Part shown: positions 32,313-43,346 of the stretch, one piece after another
Position numbering within the stretch: position 1 is the stretch's first letter
How the letters are laid out: every line of letters starts with the position of its first letter
The notes under the pieces: generated by a model
What the model was told of the DNA's origin: nothing
Database searches by the model: none
Seen by the model: the letters and a program-made list of their open reading frames with translations, nothing else
NCBI GenBank assembly: GCA_022605425.2
Contig: CM061246.1
Coordinates: 1,547,501-1,611,500, forward strand
DNA length: 64,000 bases
Direction of reading: 5' to 3'
Source of the DNA: Hamiltosporidium tvaerminnensis
Lineage: Eukaryota; Microsporidia; Dubosqiidae
Program-made: the position numbers and the translations under genes

Positions 32313-32984
32313 ACTAAAAAATAAAATACACCTATTGCTGTTTAAATTAAGTTAGAGATTCCCTTGTATTAATAAATCCAAAGAATTATAGAAGTAAGTC
32401 GAATTTAAAAATCATTTAGTTGTGTTAAAAGTTTAGCCTTGGATACTTTTATGTAATAAATATGAATTTTTCACAGATAACACAACCGATTAAATACGAG
32501 GTTCAAATATTTGAAAAATAAAGTAATATAAGTCTATAATAATCAAAGAGACCTTTAAACTAGTTATATTGTTTTACGGAGAGATTTGAAATTGTAACTA
32601 TATTGATCTAGGTTACGAAAAATCATAAGAAAAGGAAACTTGCATAAAGAAAAATATGAAATCTAAAGACATAAGGAAATCAAGTACTTGAATCACTTAT
32701 CTCGAATAGAACAACATATCGATTTAAAGAAAATAAAAGATACTTATTAGCAAAAAGAGAAAAATTAAACATAGAGAGATAGCCAAACAGCCTCCAAATT
32801 TAATAATTTCAATTTTTTTGATAGTAATTTAAGAATAATTATTGTTTATGGCTTTAAGAGGTCTTGATTCTAAAAATATAATTCTGGGTAGAATTACAAC
32901 TTTTCGCAATTTATATCACAATTGGCCATGTTTACCTCGTTTCTTTTGGATTTTAAGAATAAAAAATCAATTATATTTTTATTT
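32313..32984. other. AT-rich spacer
   Basis: Nothing recognised. Confidence 0.5.
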
Positions 32985-33105
32985 ATATATATGTGAGGAG
33001 CACTGTATTTGGAAGAAGAAACGGTAGTGGTAAATGTGGTAGAAGAAAATGCATAAAAATCGTTAAACATTTCAAGCCAGAAATTTAATAAAAAAAATAT
33101 GAGAA
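32985..33105 (+). mobile_element. Non-LTR retrotransposon, shortest 3' fragment (L6)
   Basis: Only ~120 bp of the 3' end remain: EEETVVVNVVEENA then stop, followed by the 3' end with a short A-run (AATTTAATAAAAAAAA), matching 29440-29545. Confidence 0.7.
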
Positions 33106-33784
33106 GCACTGTTCAATGTTTATTTATTTTACATTTGAATATATTTTACAAAATATTTAAAAGAAGGTTTAAGCCAATATGTAAGGTTTTCTAACAATCT
33201 TAGCCCTAAACCTTCTTCAATACAATTAAAAAATATAAATATATAAAATCATCGTAAAGTACATAATATATTGTGGTTTAAAATCTAAATATGTCTAATT
33301 TAATATATTGATTCTAAAATTAAATTTTCTACTAAAGCTATATTAATTGATTTTAAAAACATTGAACATAATTTGTAATCTGTTTGAAATAAAATAAATG
33401 TGTTTCGAATTCAAATTTGTTTTTGAAATGTTAACAAATTTATTGTTCTTTGGTTAATATACAAATGTATGGGTGAGAAGTTATTATAAATGATGAAATT
33501 ATAGCTGTTTCTATTTGCTAACTATAAATTTTTAGTAAGAATCGATTGAAATAATGATTGTAATTTAAAAAATTGACACTTGCTTACACTAAAAACCGGA
33601 AGAAATTTCTATTGTTTAACAAGAATTTAAAATTACGATCGTCGAACCAGGTTTGAATCCAGGCTGTTAAACTTTTATACTTAAATAAATTTAAATATAC
33701 GTTATCTGCTTAGTCCGTTTTTTAGGATAGAATGTTCAGAAACGCCGAGATCACACGGGAAACTTTAATTTATCATATATATGT
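33106..33784. other. AT-rich spacer
   Basis: No gene. A short tRNA-like patch (33614-33672) was examined and rejected. The right edge may include the 3' untranslated part of the LINE on the minus strand. Confidence 0.4.
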
Positions 33785-34990
33785 TTATATATAGTGAAAA
33801 AAAACTTCTAGTAAAATAAATTCTGGCTTACTTATACTTATTATTTCAGTCCTCTTATAACTCTCGCCTTTGTGTATGAACAAACAGAACCAAAATATTC
33901 TGTCGCTGGTCGATTCCCTGACATTTTCTGAGTCTATTACTCTTTCTTGAAAGACCTTTTTCAATGAGTCAAACCTTTCAGCCTTTGGCTCCCTTTTGGT
34001 CGTTTGCCCTCGCATCTTGCTTCATATGTTCATTTAAGGATTCTTTAATTTTGCATTTTGCTCATATGCCTGAACCAGAGTCATTTTTACCTATATATTT
34101 TCTCCAATAATGATTCCGTTTGAAGACACTGCCTGATTATCTTATTTCTGATTCGATCGTTTCTATTTTTCTCTATATACGTCTCAAAAATCTTATTTTA
34201 GTGGTTTTATTCAGCTACATCTGCTTAATGAGGGCCCATGATTCCCAACCATATATCAGAATAGAAACATAAATTTAGGAGTATACAGACATCTTGGTTT
34301 TAATCGATATTTTTTTCTCTCTAATAATGCTTTATTACTTGCTCCATACAGTCTTCTAGAGGCCGCTATTCTGGCTTTAAGATATTTATCAGGTCTACCA
34401 CGGGCGCTTAGAGTTGTGCCAAGGTATTTAAACTCTTCTACTTGTTTTATAAACTTCGTCCAATCCAAAGGTGGGCTTTGTGTTCTTCTTAGATATTACC
34501 ATTGTTTCCGTTTTGGTTTTATTTATCCTCAATCCTCGTTGTCTTTGCTCTACATTTCAAATTTCTAGATTTTCTTTAAATCTTTTTCTGACTTTAAAAG
34601 CAATACTACGTCATCAGCGTATGCTTTTATTGTCAAATCAATGGCTGTCATAGACCAATTTCCTAGCTTAAATTGTCTAGTTCTGATTTTGCATTTCTTA
34701 ATTATATCATTCATTAAAATGATAAATAAATAATGGCTGTGTACGTCTCTTTGTCTTACAACAGAAGATGTGACAAATTCCTCTGAAAATGAGTTCCTCA
34801 TTTTAACATAGTTTGGTCAAATCTTATAGAAGCTTTGTATTCGTTTGATAAGAATATTTTGTACACCACTTTTGTGTAAAACCTCCCAAAGCTCATACCA
34901 TTACACACTACTAAATGATTTCTCTAGATTCATGAAGCAAGTGTGAAATCATAACCATATTCGATAATCTTCTCTATTACCTGCCGTATT
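33785..34990 (-). mobile_element. Animal-type LINE reverse transcriptase remnant
   Basis: On the minus strand, in order from 34990 down: TIRQVIEKIIEYG; LWEVLHKSGVQNILIKRIQS; NSFSEEFVTSSVVRQRD (cf. GVRQGD, with G and one residue changed); IKAYADDVVLLLKSEKDL (the catalytic ADD); VEEFKYLGTTLSARGR then ARIAASRRLYGA; RIRNKIIRQ; and the C-terminal KRPKG / DSLKKVFQERVIDSENVRES / DRIFW. This order is that of the endonuclease-reverse-transcriptase LINEs common in arthropods and other animals (RTE/Jockey-like; exact clade not determinable by eye). It differs from the R2/R4-type family of this window (FADD/YADD type, no CCHC or RPD nuclease). Several frameshifts and stops; no 5' half present. Origin by transfer from a host animal is an inference. 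Confidence 0.75.
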
Positions 34991-37309
34991 GTAAAAAATC
35001 ATACTTATTAATTTTAATTTAAACACTAGAAATTTCATAACCTTTTGTAGAACTATTACACTTTGAAAACGAGGCCTCATCTTAAATCTCATTGCAAGTG
35101 AAATAAAAAGAATTGCTAAAAAGCATAGTTTCTTAACTTAAAAGAAAAACAACACATAGTAAGATGGGTTCTATAATGCTATATCGGGCTGAGTATATTA
35201 TTGTTTAAAAATGTTTTGAATTAAATAAATATTGCAAATAAATTCGAAACTTAATTTATCCGAGACTCTAAAAACGAAACCAATATCAAATGACATAAAG
35301 TAATCGTTTATGTTTGTCAATTATATACATGAAATTCATTTCATACAATTAAATTATGCTTGATATTATTTTAAATTATTTTATTCTGTATTTTGATCTT
35401 GACTCAAACCGTTTGAATACTTTGGGCTAAATGATAAATTTACTGAGCTTTTTATAAGAAGAAGTTAGAACTAGGATTTAAATAGTATTGTATCTACCTA
35501 GAAGATAACTTTAAAAAAACATTCAGAATGTTTATCTTTGAAGGGAATTTACGCTTTTAAAACCTGTGTGGTTTTTTTGAAAAAGTAAAGAAAGTTAAAC
35601 TAGAAGAGAAAAAACTAAAAGTGGTAAAATGATTGTAAAAAATTTTGCCGTTTAAAATGCTTCTATCTTGCAAATATTAGATTGAAAGCGTGATTAAGAA
35701 ACCAACATTGGAAAAAAATCTAACTAACAAACCTATATAGCTAAGTAGAAATTTGGAAATCTTTTGTAATGTTTTAAGATTTATGAAATGATGAATTGTT
35801 AATTATTGGTCATCCTTTAAAAAACCTTAGTAAAAAAATATTTTTTATGATTAATCAGTTTTTTTGCTATTCTATGGATACAAATGCGTTTTAGGTAACA
35901 AAAGAAAGTCTAAAAATATCGTTCAATATTATAATAAAACATAAAATTTCGTCACGGATGCCTATAAACTACTGCTACATAATTGCAATTGAAAACCTAA
36001 TCAATTTTTTCTGCTTCTGAATCTACCTCTTTAAGAACAAAAATTGAAAATTTAAAAAGAAGTTGTGTTTAACCTGTTAAATATGCTCTTGAAAAAAAAG
36101 AAAATAAAAATATCAATGAAAAATAGAATAGAAGAACATTAAATTTGAAAAGACTACCATGAAATTTTGTGTAAAATATAAAATTGTACAATAAAATGTA
36201 CATTGGTGTTAAAGATACTTTATTTTGCATCTAATTGTTCCAAAGCAAAAATCAAATATTATTTAGCCTGGCTCTATGCATTATGCTTGCTTGTTTATTA
36301 GTATTGAGATGGGTTCTGCATGCAATTACGTCATATTTAATCCTTTCTAAATACTAATAATGTATATATGCTATATTTTGCATTCAAGTAAGGAAAAACC
36401 AATATAAAGTCGATGTCCTTTAAACAAAGCGAAATATTTCATTTTATAGACAAAGAAATTTATTAGTAAGATTCAAACAGGAACACTCATGATAATTTAC
36501 ACAAGTATATACACCACAAGAAGTAAAATAACACATACTAATATACACTAATTTGATTTACAGACTAGAAAAACGAATGTTAAGTTACACAAAAAACGTT
36601 AAAACCATTTATACCGCTTAGCTGTGCCTAGAAAGACTGGAAACGAAGCATTTATTTGGAATAATATAGAATAAGATGAAAATAGGAAGCATGATGGACT
36701 AAATAGTTTATAATTGATTTAATTTGCAATTAACATGCATTAAAATAATATTATTTATATGCACCAAGTTTTTTCAAAATATTTTTAATTTAATATTCCA
36801 TAACAAGTATAATTAATTTTTGAACCACAATAGATCATTTTTTTAAAAATTTCTTTCTTTAATAATATTCTGCAAAAATAGCGGGATGGTTTCTGGGTCG
36901 AATATACGTTTGAATGAATATTTGACGTCAGATTCCTAGTCCCTTTTTTATAATATTTTTCAAAACAACTAATATTGATTAGATTCAAATATAGTACTAC
37001 CACTTTTGAAATATTACATAAAAATATAAATTTATGCTTCTTTTCTAAAGAGTCGGATGCTGAAAAATATATCAAAATTTGATCTAGTAAAAAAACCACA
37101 CGATTTAATTAATATATTAGGCCGTGGTTAAGACTCGGGATTGTATTTTGACAATACTAGGATTCTTTGTATATAAGATGATATATAAAAAACTCTTCTA
37201 AATTATAGAATCAATCATTAAAATAAATGTCTGTATATTTGAGTTAATTTCTTAAATAGATACGTATGTAATACTTTTAAAATAATTATTTCCTAGCTTT
37301 TTTAAAAGC
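34991..37309. other. AT-rich spacer, possible traces of an old retroelement
   Basis: No gene supported. At 35560-35650 the run GAAAAAGTAAAGAAAGTTAA and the following ~60 bp resemble the thumb region at 37390-37450 and 28330-28390, so a very old copy of the R2/R4-type element may lie at about 35.5-36.1 kb. The 104-codon open frame at 36785-37099 (minus) has no ATG and no CCC. Confidence 0.3.
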
Positions 37310-38460
37310 CCTCTAAAGAACTTGGAGGAGGCTTCATATAGTTGAGTTAAAATCAAACATTTTTTTGCAACTCTTTGTTTTTCTGGGAAAGTGTTAAGAA
37401 ACATGGACTAGAAAAACAGCAAGCCTAAAGTGGAAAATAGTAATGATCTCCATCTTGCATTAAGTAAACACTTTTTACGGGAAAAAGGGTTTACAAAAAA
37501 GGTTACCAATAAGAAATCACAAGAAGCTTAGCTGTCTAGCTCTTATTTCGAAATAGAAAAATGAGACTATATCCAATGTAATATAATAGTGGAAATAATG
37601 AGAATTTAAGTGTTAATGAATTAAAACAAGAATTCAAAAATATACATTGCATATCGTGTAATAAGCAAGTATTGTGCTATATTCAGGATAGAAAGGTATC
37701 TTGCAAAATACAATAATGTATCAAATATGCAATTGGTCGGATAAATGCAGAAGCATTTAGCAACAAGCGTAAAAAAAGAATTTTTACAACTATATTAGAC
37801 GAAAAATGAAGTTGTACGACGCATACCTAAGTCTTCCTAAATAGTTATTATTTCAAGTTTATTCAACGAATTAGGAGCCACTTGAATCATCAAATTCTCC
37901 ATAGCGAGTATGCAGAGATAAGAGTGGATACCAGAAAAAGCTGATATCTAAATCTGGAATAATGTACCAGATATATTTGTCTTTGACAAGGGCTAAATAT
38001 GATAGCATGTATTAATATAGGAATCAGTTCCTAATTTTCAATTAAAATAGTTGTAACGAGTAAAATTTGAAGGTATAGTCTATTAGTCAACGAATTGGCT
38101 CTTATTTATAGTGTAGATTTGATACAATTTCTTGTATGATAACCTGGGACGGGGTTGTGACAAAATACCACAAGAAATACCCTAAAAGACGTCAAACGCC
38201 ACTGAATATGGAAAAATTCATTCAATCGATAATAATCAAAACGACTGTCGAATTGTTTCCCTTAATCGACAAAGAAGACTTAAGTCTGAATTTAATGGCG
38301 TATAGAGCCGAAGATGCTTCGATGAGTGCTTTTAGAGGAGCTTAAAATTTCAGAGGAAACCAACACATTCTTAAAACCAGGAAACTAACAAGAAAATGAT
38401 GTTTAAAACGTAAAACCTTAAAATATTTAAACCGTTATTTTAGGGAGGGAACCGACAATA
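37310..38460 (+). mobile_element. Non-LTR retrotransposon, decayed copy (L7)
   Basis: Matches copy L5 from the thumb (CTTGGAGGAGGCTTCATATA, cf. 28263) through the endonuclease (GAATTAGGAGCCACTTGAAT; MITWDGVVTKYHKK) to the 3' end. The CCHC region is largely destroyed and many indels are present. A 69-codon frame at 38136-38345 survives from the endonuclease C-terminal part. Confidence 0.75.
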
Positions 38461-39929
38461 ATTTTCATATCCATAACTTATTATAAAGTAATTTATGGTG
38501 TTTTAGCCGAATTGAGGAAAGCAATATCACTATTTACGCATAGTAAAGTTATTTACATAATTACACTTTCTTTCCTATCTTTCTAAAAGCTGAAAAAAGC
38601 AGATTTTATATCTGAACAAATTATCCAGAGATTCTGCTTTAGGTAATAAAACAAACACTTTGATTTAGTTATTACAGTCATAAATGTATTTTAGGTTCTA
38701 TCTTTTCAATTTTTTTGGATTATAAAAAAAATCAAAAAATATTAATACGTAATGTATAGTATTGTTTTTATCCATAAGTTGCTCGAATTACAGTCGAAAA
38801 TATAAAAAATCCAGAAAATAAAATAAATAGGAAGAAAACAAGAAATTAAAATATAGATATAAATATAAAATTCTTTTCATTATAATTTATTCTACTCTTG
38901 ATACTTATGATGGATAGTTTTTTCCCTCAATACACTCTCATTGTTTAGTTTAACGCAAAACAAATGAGCATCAATTTTTATGCGATGGTCTAATTAAAGA
39001 CTTCTAAAAACGCTCAGAATTTCGTATTTCATGTATTTTATTTGTACCCAAGCTCTTTTCAATATTTGCAAGATCTTATTGGAAAAAAAGCGATTTCATT
39101 ACAATAAACATCACATGCTCCTTGAATTATAGAAAAATACATAGTTCTATTCGACCCTAGAAATGCATGAATTTATCAAGTGCTTCTCTATTAGCCTAGT
39201 GCTTTGAAATACTGCTGAGTCGCTTTATATTGTAGGAAAATGCCGGGAAATGGATTTCGATCTGCTAAATATGTTTTTCCGCCAATTCTTGAAAGTAAAA
39301 AATAATTTTTGAGCTTTTATAATTTTATCAACTGCTTTCATGATCGGATATCTCGGTTTATCTTTATTTTTATAGTAACTAATAGATAATAGGAGTTATG
39401 AATACAAAAATGAATATAAAAGATTGCAGATTTAGAAGTATAATATAAAGTGCTTTAAGAGGTAGAAAAAAAACATTTAGAGGTTGTAAAAACAATTCAA
39501 TCTATAATTTACTTAATTCAAAAATTGCAATCAAAATAATATCACGATAAGTGTTCTTTTGGCATTTGAAATATTGCAAAGTTATCTTAGGTGGTGTTCT
39601 TGGAAAATGAAAGCTGCTGCGCCTCAATAATTAAAATTTTGAGGACAAATAGGTACATTAGATTTTCAAAATAAAATTATAAATATTGGTTAGGAATCAT
39701 AAATCCAAAAGTAAGGCCTTTTATTTAAAAGCAGAGAAATATAAGTCAATAGTTTATTTAGAAGTTAAATATCTAATATTGAAAAACAAAATTTAAAATT
39801 ACACTTTAAAAAACTATAATTAAACATTATGAAATTTATTTTTATGATATAAATATTTTTGTAAACTCTTGAAGTCTAAAAAAATATTTTTATAGGCAAA
39901 TCCGTAACCAATTTTATAAATAAAAAACC
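38461..39929. other. AT-rich spacer
   Basis: No gene recognised. A short stretch at 39450-39500 (AGAGGTAGAAAAAAAACATT) resembles the last bases of the retrotransposon family but is too short to call. Confidence 0.4.
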
Positions 39930-40086
39930 AATTTCGTATTTTTGAATTCAGCTAAGAAATAAAAGGAACTACATTATTCTTTACAACAAATATTAAAATT
40001 AAACACCAATTTAGTATTTGAACAGAGGTAAGAAATAGAAGGAACTAAATTATTCTTTACAACAAATATTAAATTCAAAATACTAA
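39930..40086. repeat. Direct repeat, ~78-bp unit, two copies
   Basis: Two adjacent units, each CCAATTT.GTATTT..., then AAGGAACTA.ATTATTC followed by TTTACAACAAATATTAAA. About 90% identical by eye. It lies ~350 bp beyond the stop of the small minus-strand gene. Confidence 0.75.
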
Positions 40087-40430
40087 AATTATGTCAAATC
40101 AAACAGCACAATAGTTGCATTTATAAGAAGTAATAATATAAATAATTTTTTTTTATCATATAATCAGAGAAATTCATACTTCATTTGCTATTTTTATGAT
40201 TCAAAATTGAGTTTCTCAAAAAAAAGTTCAAAGTTAGAATATAGTTTATACGATTTAAATCTTAAATTATCATAATATTAATTCGAAATTTATTACATAC
40301 TCAACTGATATACGATTAAATTTTAGCTTTACTGTTTTTTTGCGCCTGGGGAATAAAATCAAACCAATTTATTTTTTAAAACACATAATACATCCATCAT
40401 AAACGATATTTTATAATACACCCTAATTTT

Positions 40431-40895
40431 TTATATAAATATACTTTTAGAAACAAAATTATTACATTCATTTTCTAATTCACCAACCATCTCATCAAAT
40501 TCTCTATTTTTCTTAAAATCTTTTATAAATTTTATGTAATAAAAACCAAAAGTATTTTTCATTTCTTTAATTTTACAAATAAAAATACTTTTTTCAGACA
40601 TCATTGAATACATATCAATGAAATCATCCAATAGGATAAAATCTTCATAAATAATAACAATCTGACTCCATAATTCTACCAGTGAATCTATAAAATTCGA
40701 AAGAAGAATATTTTTAATTTTTTGTATTACAAGTTTTGTAGAATACATTGGTATTCTATACCTTTGTATTATCTTTACAAACATTTCTACAAAAAATGTA
40801 ACTTCACTGGTTTCGTCTAAACCAATCAATATCTCTCTCAAATATTTGTTATAATTTGCTCTTAAATTCATTTCCATTTCGATTTCTTTTTCCAT
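40431..40895 (-). CDS. Hypothetical protein, 154 residues
   Basis: I do not recognise this protein. It is predicted to be mostly helical, with acidic and hydrophobic heptad-like stretches (for example 60-110), no membrane segment of convincing length and no zinc ligands. Reasons to believe it is real: ATG start, CCC 13 nt upstream on its own strand, a 154-codon frame without breaks, and position in a tight cluster with two real genes. It is divergent from the C2H2 gene with only 248 bp between the two ATGs. It could be a fast-evolving subunit of a conserved complex. No function is proposed. Confidence 0.65.
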   Translation of the reverse strand: MEKEIEMEMNLRANYNKYLREILIGLDETSEVTFFVEMFVKIIQRYRIPMYSTKLVIQKIKNILLSNFIDSLVELWSQIVIIYEDFILLDDFIDMYSMMSEKSIFICKIKEMKNTFGFYYIKFIKDFKKNREFDEMVGELENECNNFVSKSIFI

Positions 40896-40908
40896 TAATT
40901 TTATAAAC

Positions 40909-40911
40909 GGG
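40909..40911 (-). promoter_or_regulatory. CCC motif of the 154-residue hypothetical gene
   Basis: CCC on the minus strand 13 nt before the ATG at 40895, the longest spacing of the ten. Confidence 0.5.
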
Positions 40912-41137
40912 ACTTAAATATTTCAAAGCTTTAAATTATTTTTTTGCGGCCAAAAAATAGTTTTACCAACCAATATTTACAACAATTTTATCATTTATAA
41001 TAAAATAAATTCACTGAAACAAAAGATAGAAAATATTTTATTTATTTTACTTATAATTTTAAAAATCCATTCAACTTTAAAGAAATAAATATTCTCCTTT
41101 TTTAAAGAACATATAAAAAATGTGAGATAAGATGTGA

Positions 41138-41140
41138 CCC
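41138..41140 (+). promoter_or_regulatory. CCC motif of C2H2 gene
   Basis: CCC 3 nt before the ATG at 41144 (GACCCACAATG). Confidence 0.65.
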
Positions 41141-41143
41141 ACA

Positions 41144-41566
41144 ATGAATGAGAATTATGTAGTTAAATTGAAACTAAAACAAGATCAGATAAAAAATTTC
41201 TGTCTGAAACAAAAAGAAATGCCTGTTCGTAAATCAAGACCACTAGAAACTTCTAACGTTTTAATACAACAAAATGCGGCTTTTAAAGAATATATTCCTT
41301 TAAAAGTACGTAAATTTCGAATGGAGGAAGTAACTATTGATACGATTGGAGGTGCACCGCTTGTTGTAAAGATGTGGGTTTCAGATGAAAAATCCAAAGT
41401 TGTGAATAAAAAGAAACCAAAGGAACCTGTAATGCTTGAATGTGATATTTGTAAAAGAAGTTTTGATGAAAGAAGAAAACTCTTAATTCATAAAAAGTGT
41501 CATACAAGACAAAATAAATTGGTTGAACCTTCTTCTGAAATTAAGACTGATACAGATAACTCATAA
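41144..41566 (+). CDS. Small C2H2 zinc-finger protein
   Basis: A 140-residue protein with one C2H2 finger near the C-terminus: C100, C103, H116, H120 (C-x2-C-x12-H-x3-H), with the usual Phe and Leu of the finger fold (SFDERRKLLIH). The N-terminal ~95 residues are basic with no recognised domain; the segment EVTIDTIGGAPLVVKMWVSD may be a small beta unit. A single finger makes sequence-specific DNA binding alone unlikely, and RNA or protein binding is equally possible. Divergent partner of the hypothetical gene on the other strand, and ~500 bp before the SNARE gene. The start is supported by CCC. No orthologue is recognised. Confidence 0.8.
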   Translation: MNENYVVKLKLKQDQIKNFCLKQKEMPVRKSRPLETSNVLIQQNAAFKEYIPLKVRKFRMEEVTIDTIGGAPLVVKMWVSDEKSKVVNKKKPKEPVMLECDICKRSFDERRKLLIHKKCHTRQNKLVEPSSEIKTDTDNS

Positions 41567-41698
41567 ATAAATATTTTAATGTTAGAGAATTTCTTTAAAA
41601 AAAAATATTTATTTACAGCTTTGAGGCAAAATTAGTTGATAAGATTAATTTTAGCTTTTTCTCCATAAAAAAAATTGTAAAAGAATTACAAAAAATTG

Positions 41699-41950
41699 GA
41701 TTTTTAAATAAAAATAATTTGAAATTTAGAGAGAAAATAAATATAAATTAGCCACTATTTTAAATAAAAAATCAGATTTTAAAATAAAATATTTTGAAAT
41801 TTAGAGAGAATATAAATATAAATTATCCATTATTTTTTATAAAAAATTGAATTTAAAACTAAAATATTTTGAAATTTAGAAAGAAAATAAATATAAATTA
41901 TCCTTTATTTTACATAAAAAATTGAATTTAAAAAAATCATTTGGTAAGTT
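41699..41950. repeat. Tandem repeat, ~76-bp unit, about three copies
   Basis: Units start near 41699, 41774 and 41850, each with ATTTTGAAATTTAGAGAGAA and AAATATAAATTA. It fills most of the gap between the zinc-finger and SNARE genes. Confidence 0.8.
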
Positions 41951-42068
41951 TGAAAAAACATAAAATAAAATTTTTAAAAATTTGAATTTGATTCTTTATT
42001 TATATGAATTACTTTTGAATTATTTTAGATGTAAAAATAATTACATTTTAAAAAATATAAATTGGTAT

Positions 42069-42071
42069 CCC
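42069..42071 (+). promoter_or_regulatory. CCC motif of SNARE gene
   Basis: CCC 4 nt before the ATG at 42076. It favours this ATG over an upstream open frame that starts at 41982 in another phase. Confidence 0.65.
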
Positions 42072-42075
42072 TTAA

Positions 42076-42708
42076 ATGGCTATTTTATACACTCAGTTAC
42101 TAAAACCAAGCGATTTACAAATTCTAGCATGTTCATTCTCTGTTCATGGAAGAGTTTTATCATCAGAGAAAAAGATATTACTTGAACTACGGAATATTAT
42201 TCAGAAAATGCCGGATAGAGTACAAAATGTGTTATATGATTATAAATATGGGGATATAGCAATATTTTATATTTATATTATTAATGATGTGATATATGCA
42301 TTAATTACAGATAAAAATGATGATGCGGAGAGTGTAATGAAATATATCAACAGAATATATTCATTATTTACTAAATTCTGTGTTGAAAGAGGCAGCAAAC
42401 CATATACAAGTTTTGAAGAAGTATTAAGAGCACAATCAGATATTTTTAATTCGAAAAGTGATGTTTTTGAAACCGAAGAAGAATTAAAAATGGCTAAAGA
42501 TGTTTGTATACAATCCTTGGATAAAGTTTTCAAAAGAGGAGAAAAAATTGATAATCTTTTAAATTTAGCTGATCGTTTAAAAGTAGCAGCACAGAGTTTA
42601 CAAAGAAATACACGAAGGATGTATTATCAGAATTTACTTGAACAATATTCTTTGTATATCGTTTTTGCATTGATTATACTTCTCGTGTTTTATTTTTTCA
42701 TTCGATAA
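42076..42708 (+). CDS. Longin-type R-SNARE, VAMP7-like
   Basis: A 210-residue tail-anchored SNARE for membrane fusion. An N-terminal longin domain spans about 1-115; it starts MAILYTQLL, like VAMP7 MAILFAVVA, and has IYALITDKNDD where VAMP7 has a CITDDD phrase. The SNARE motif is about 133-190 with the zero-layer arginine R154 (VFKRGEKIDNLLNLADRL). A single C-terminal membrane anchor spans 191-209. The anchor argues against YKT6 (which is lipidated), and the MAIL start argues for VAMP7/Nyv1-type over Sec22. Likely role: late Golgi/endosome-to-vacuole fusion, or secretion of spore-wall and polar-tube material (inference). Intact, with CCC 4 nt upstream. Confidence 0.85.
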   Translation: MAILYTQLLKPSDLQILACSFSVHGRVLSSEKKILLELRNIIQKMPDRVQNVLYDYKYGDIAIFYIYIINDVIYALITDKNDDAESVMKYINRIYSLFTKFCVERGSKPYTSFEEVLRAQSDIFNSKSDVFETEEELKMAKDVCIQSLDKVFKRGEKIDNLLNLADRLKVAAQSLQRNTRRMYYQNLLEQYSLYIVFALIILLVFYFFIR

Positions 42709-43346
42709 ATACTATCACACATTTTTTATCACAATTTTTTTATATTTTTTTAATTTTTAATCGTAAAATTTGAGGCACTTACATAGGTTTTTTTTACAAA
42801 GAAACATAATAATTTGAAAAAAATATAAAAATTTAATCTTTTAATAAAATATACTAACAAGTTGGCATCAAGTATACAATTTTAAACACAAAACGGTGTT
42901 TTTTTAAAAAATTATAATTTTATATTTATTTCTAAAACTGAAATTTTTGTATTTCTAAATAATTTTTTTAAGCAAATTCAAATTCAAATATTTTTTTACC
43001 TATAAAACAGTGATTTTCGTGTATCTCTAAACGATTTTCTGATTAATAAGTCTAATTCAAATATTTGATTATCTTTAGATTAAAACATTAGTTTGGCTAA
43101 AGAATTTATTGTTTAAAGAAAATTCCCAATTCAAATTTTTCATTTAAAAACTTAGTATAACTACTACAAAAAATTGAAGCCATTCATGGTCTCTACGATC
43201 ATTTAAACTATTTTAAATTTAAAAAGTAAGTTATTAAATGTACTTTTATAGTAAATATAATTTTTTTAAATAAAAAATATTACTTTCACAGCAAAACCAT
43301 TCAAATTTAGAAAAAAGTGTTAAAACATATTTTTTTATTTCTCTAA
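42709..43346. other. AT-rich 3' region between convergent genes
   Basis: Weakly repetitive (AATTCAAATATTT recurs at ~42.97 and 43.05 kb), otherwise nothing recognised. Confidence 0.45.

Noticed and set aside
33614-33672. tRNA-like patch: GTTTAACA...TGTTAAAC acceptor-like ends and CCAGGTTTGAATCCAGG T-arm-like segment
   Set aside because: Total length is ~59 nt with no D-arm or anticodon arm, and the T-stem has an A-A mismatch. Probably chance or a fragment of a LINE 3' region.
36785-37099. 104-codon minus-strand ORF
   Set aside because: Starts at GTG with no ATG nearby, no CCC motif, low-information composition, no recognisable motif.
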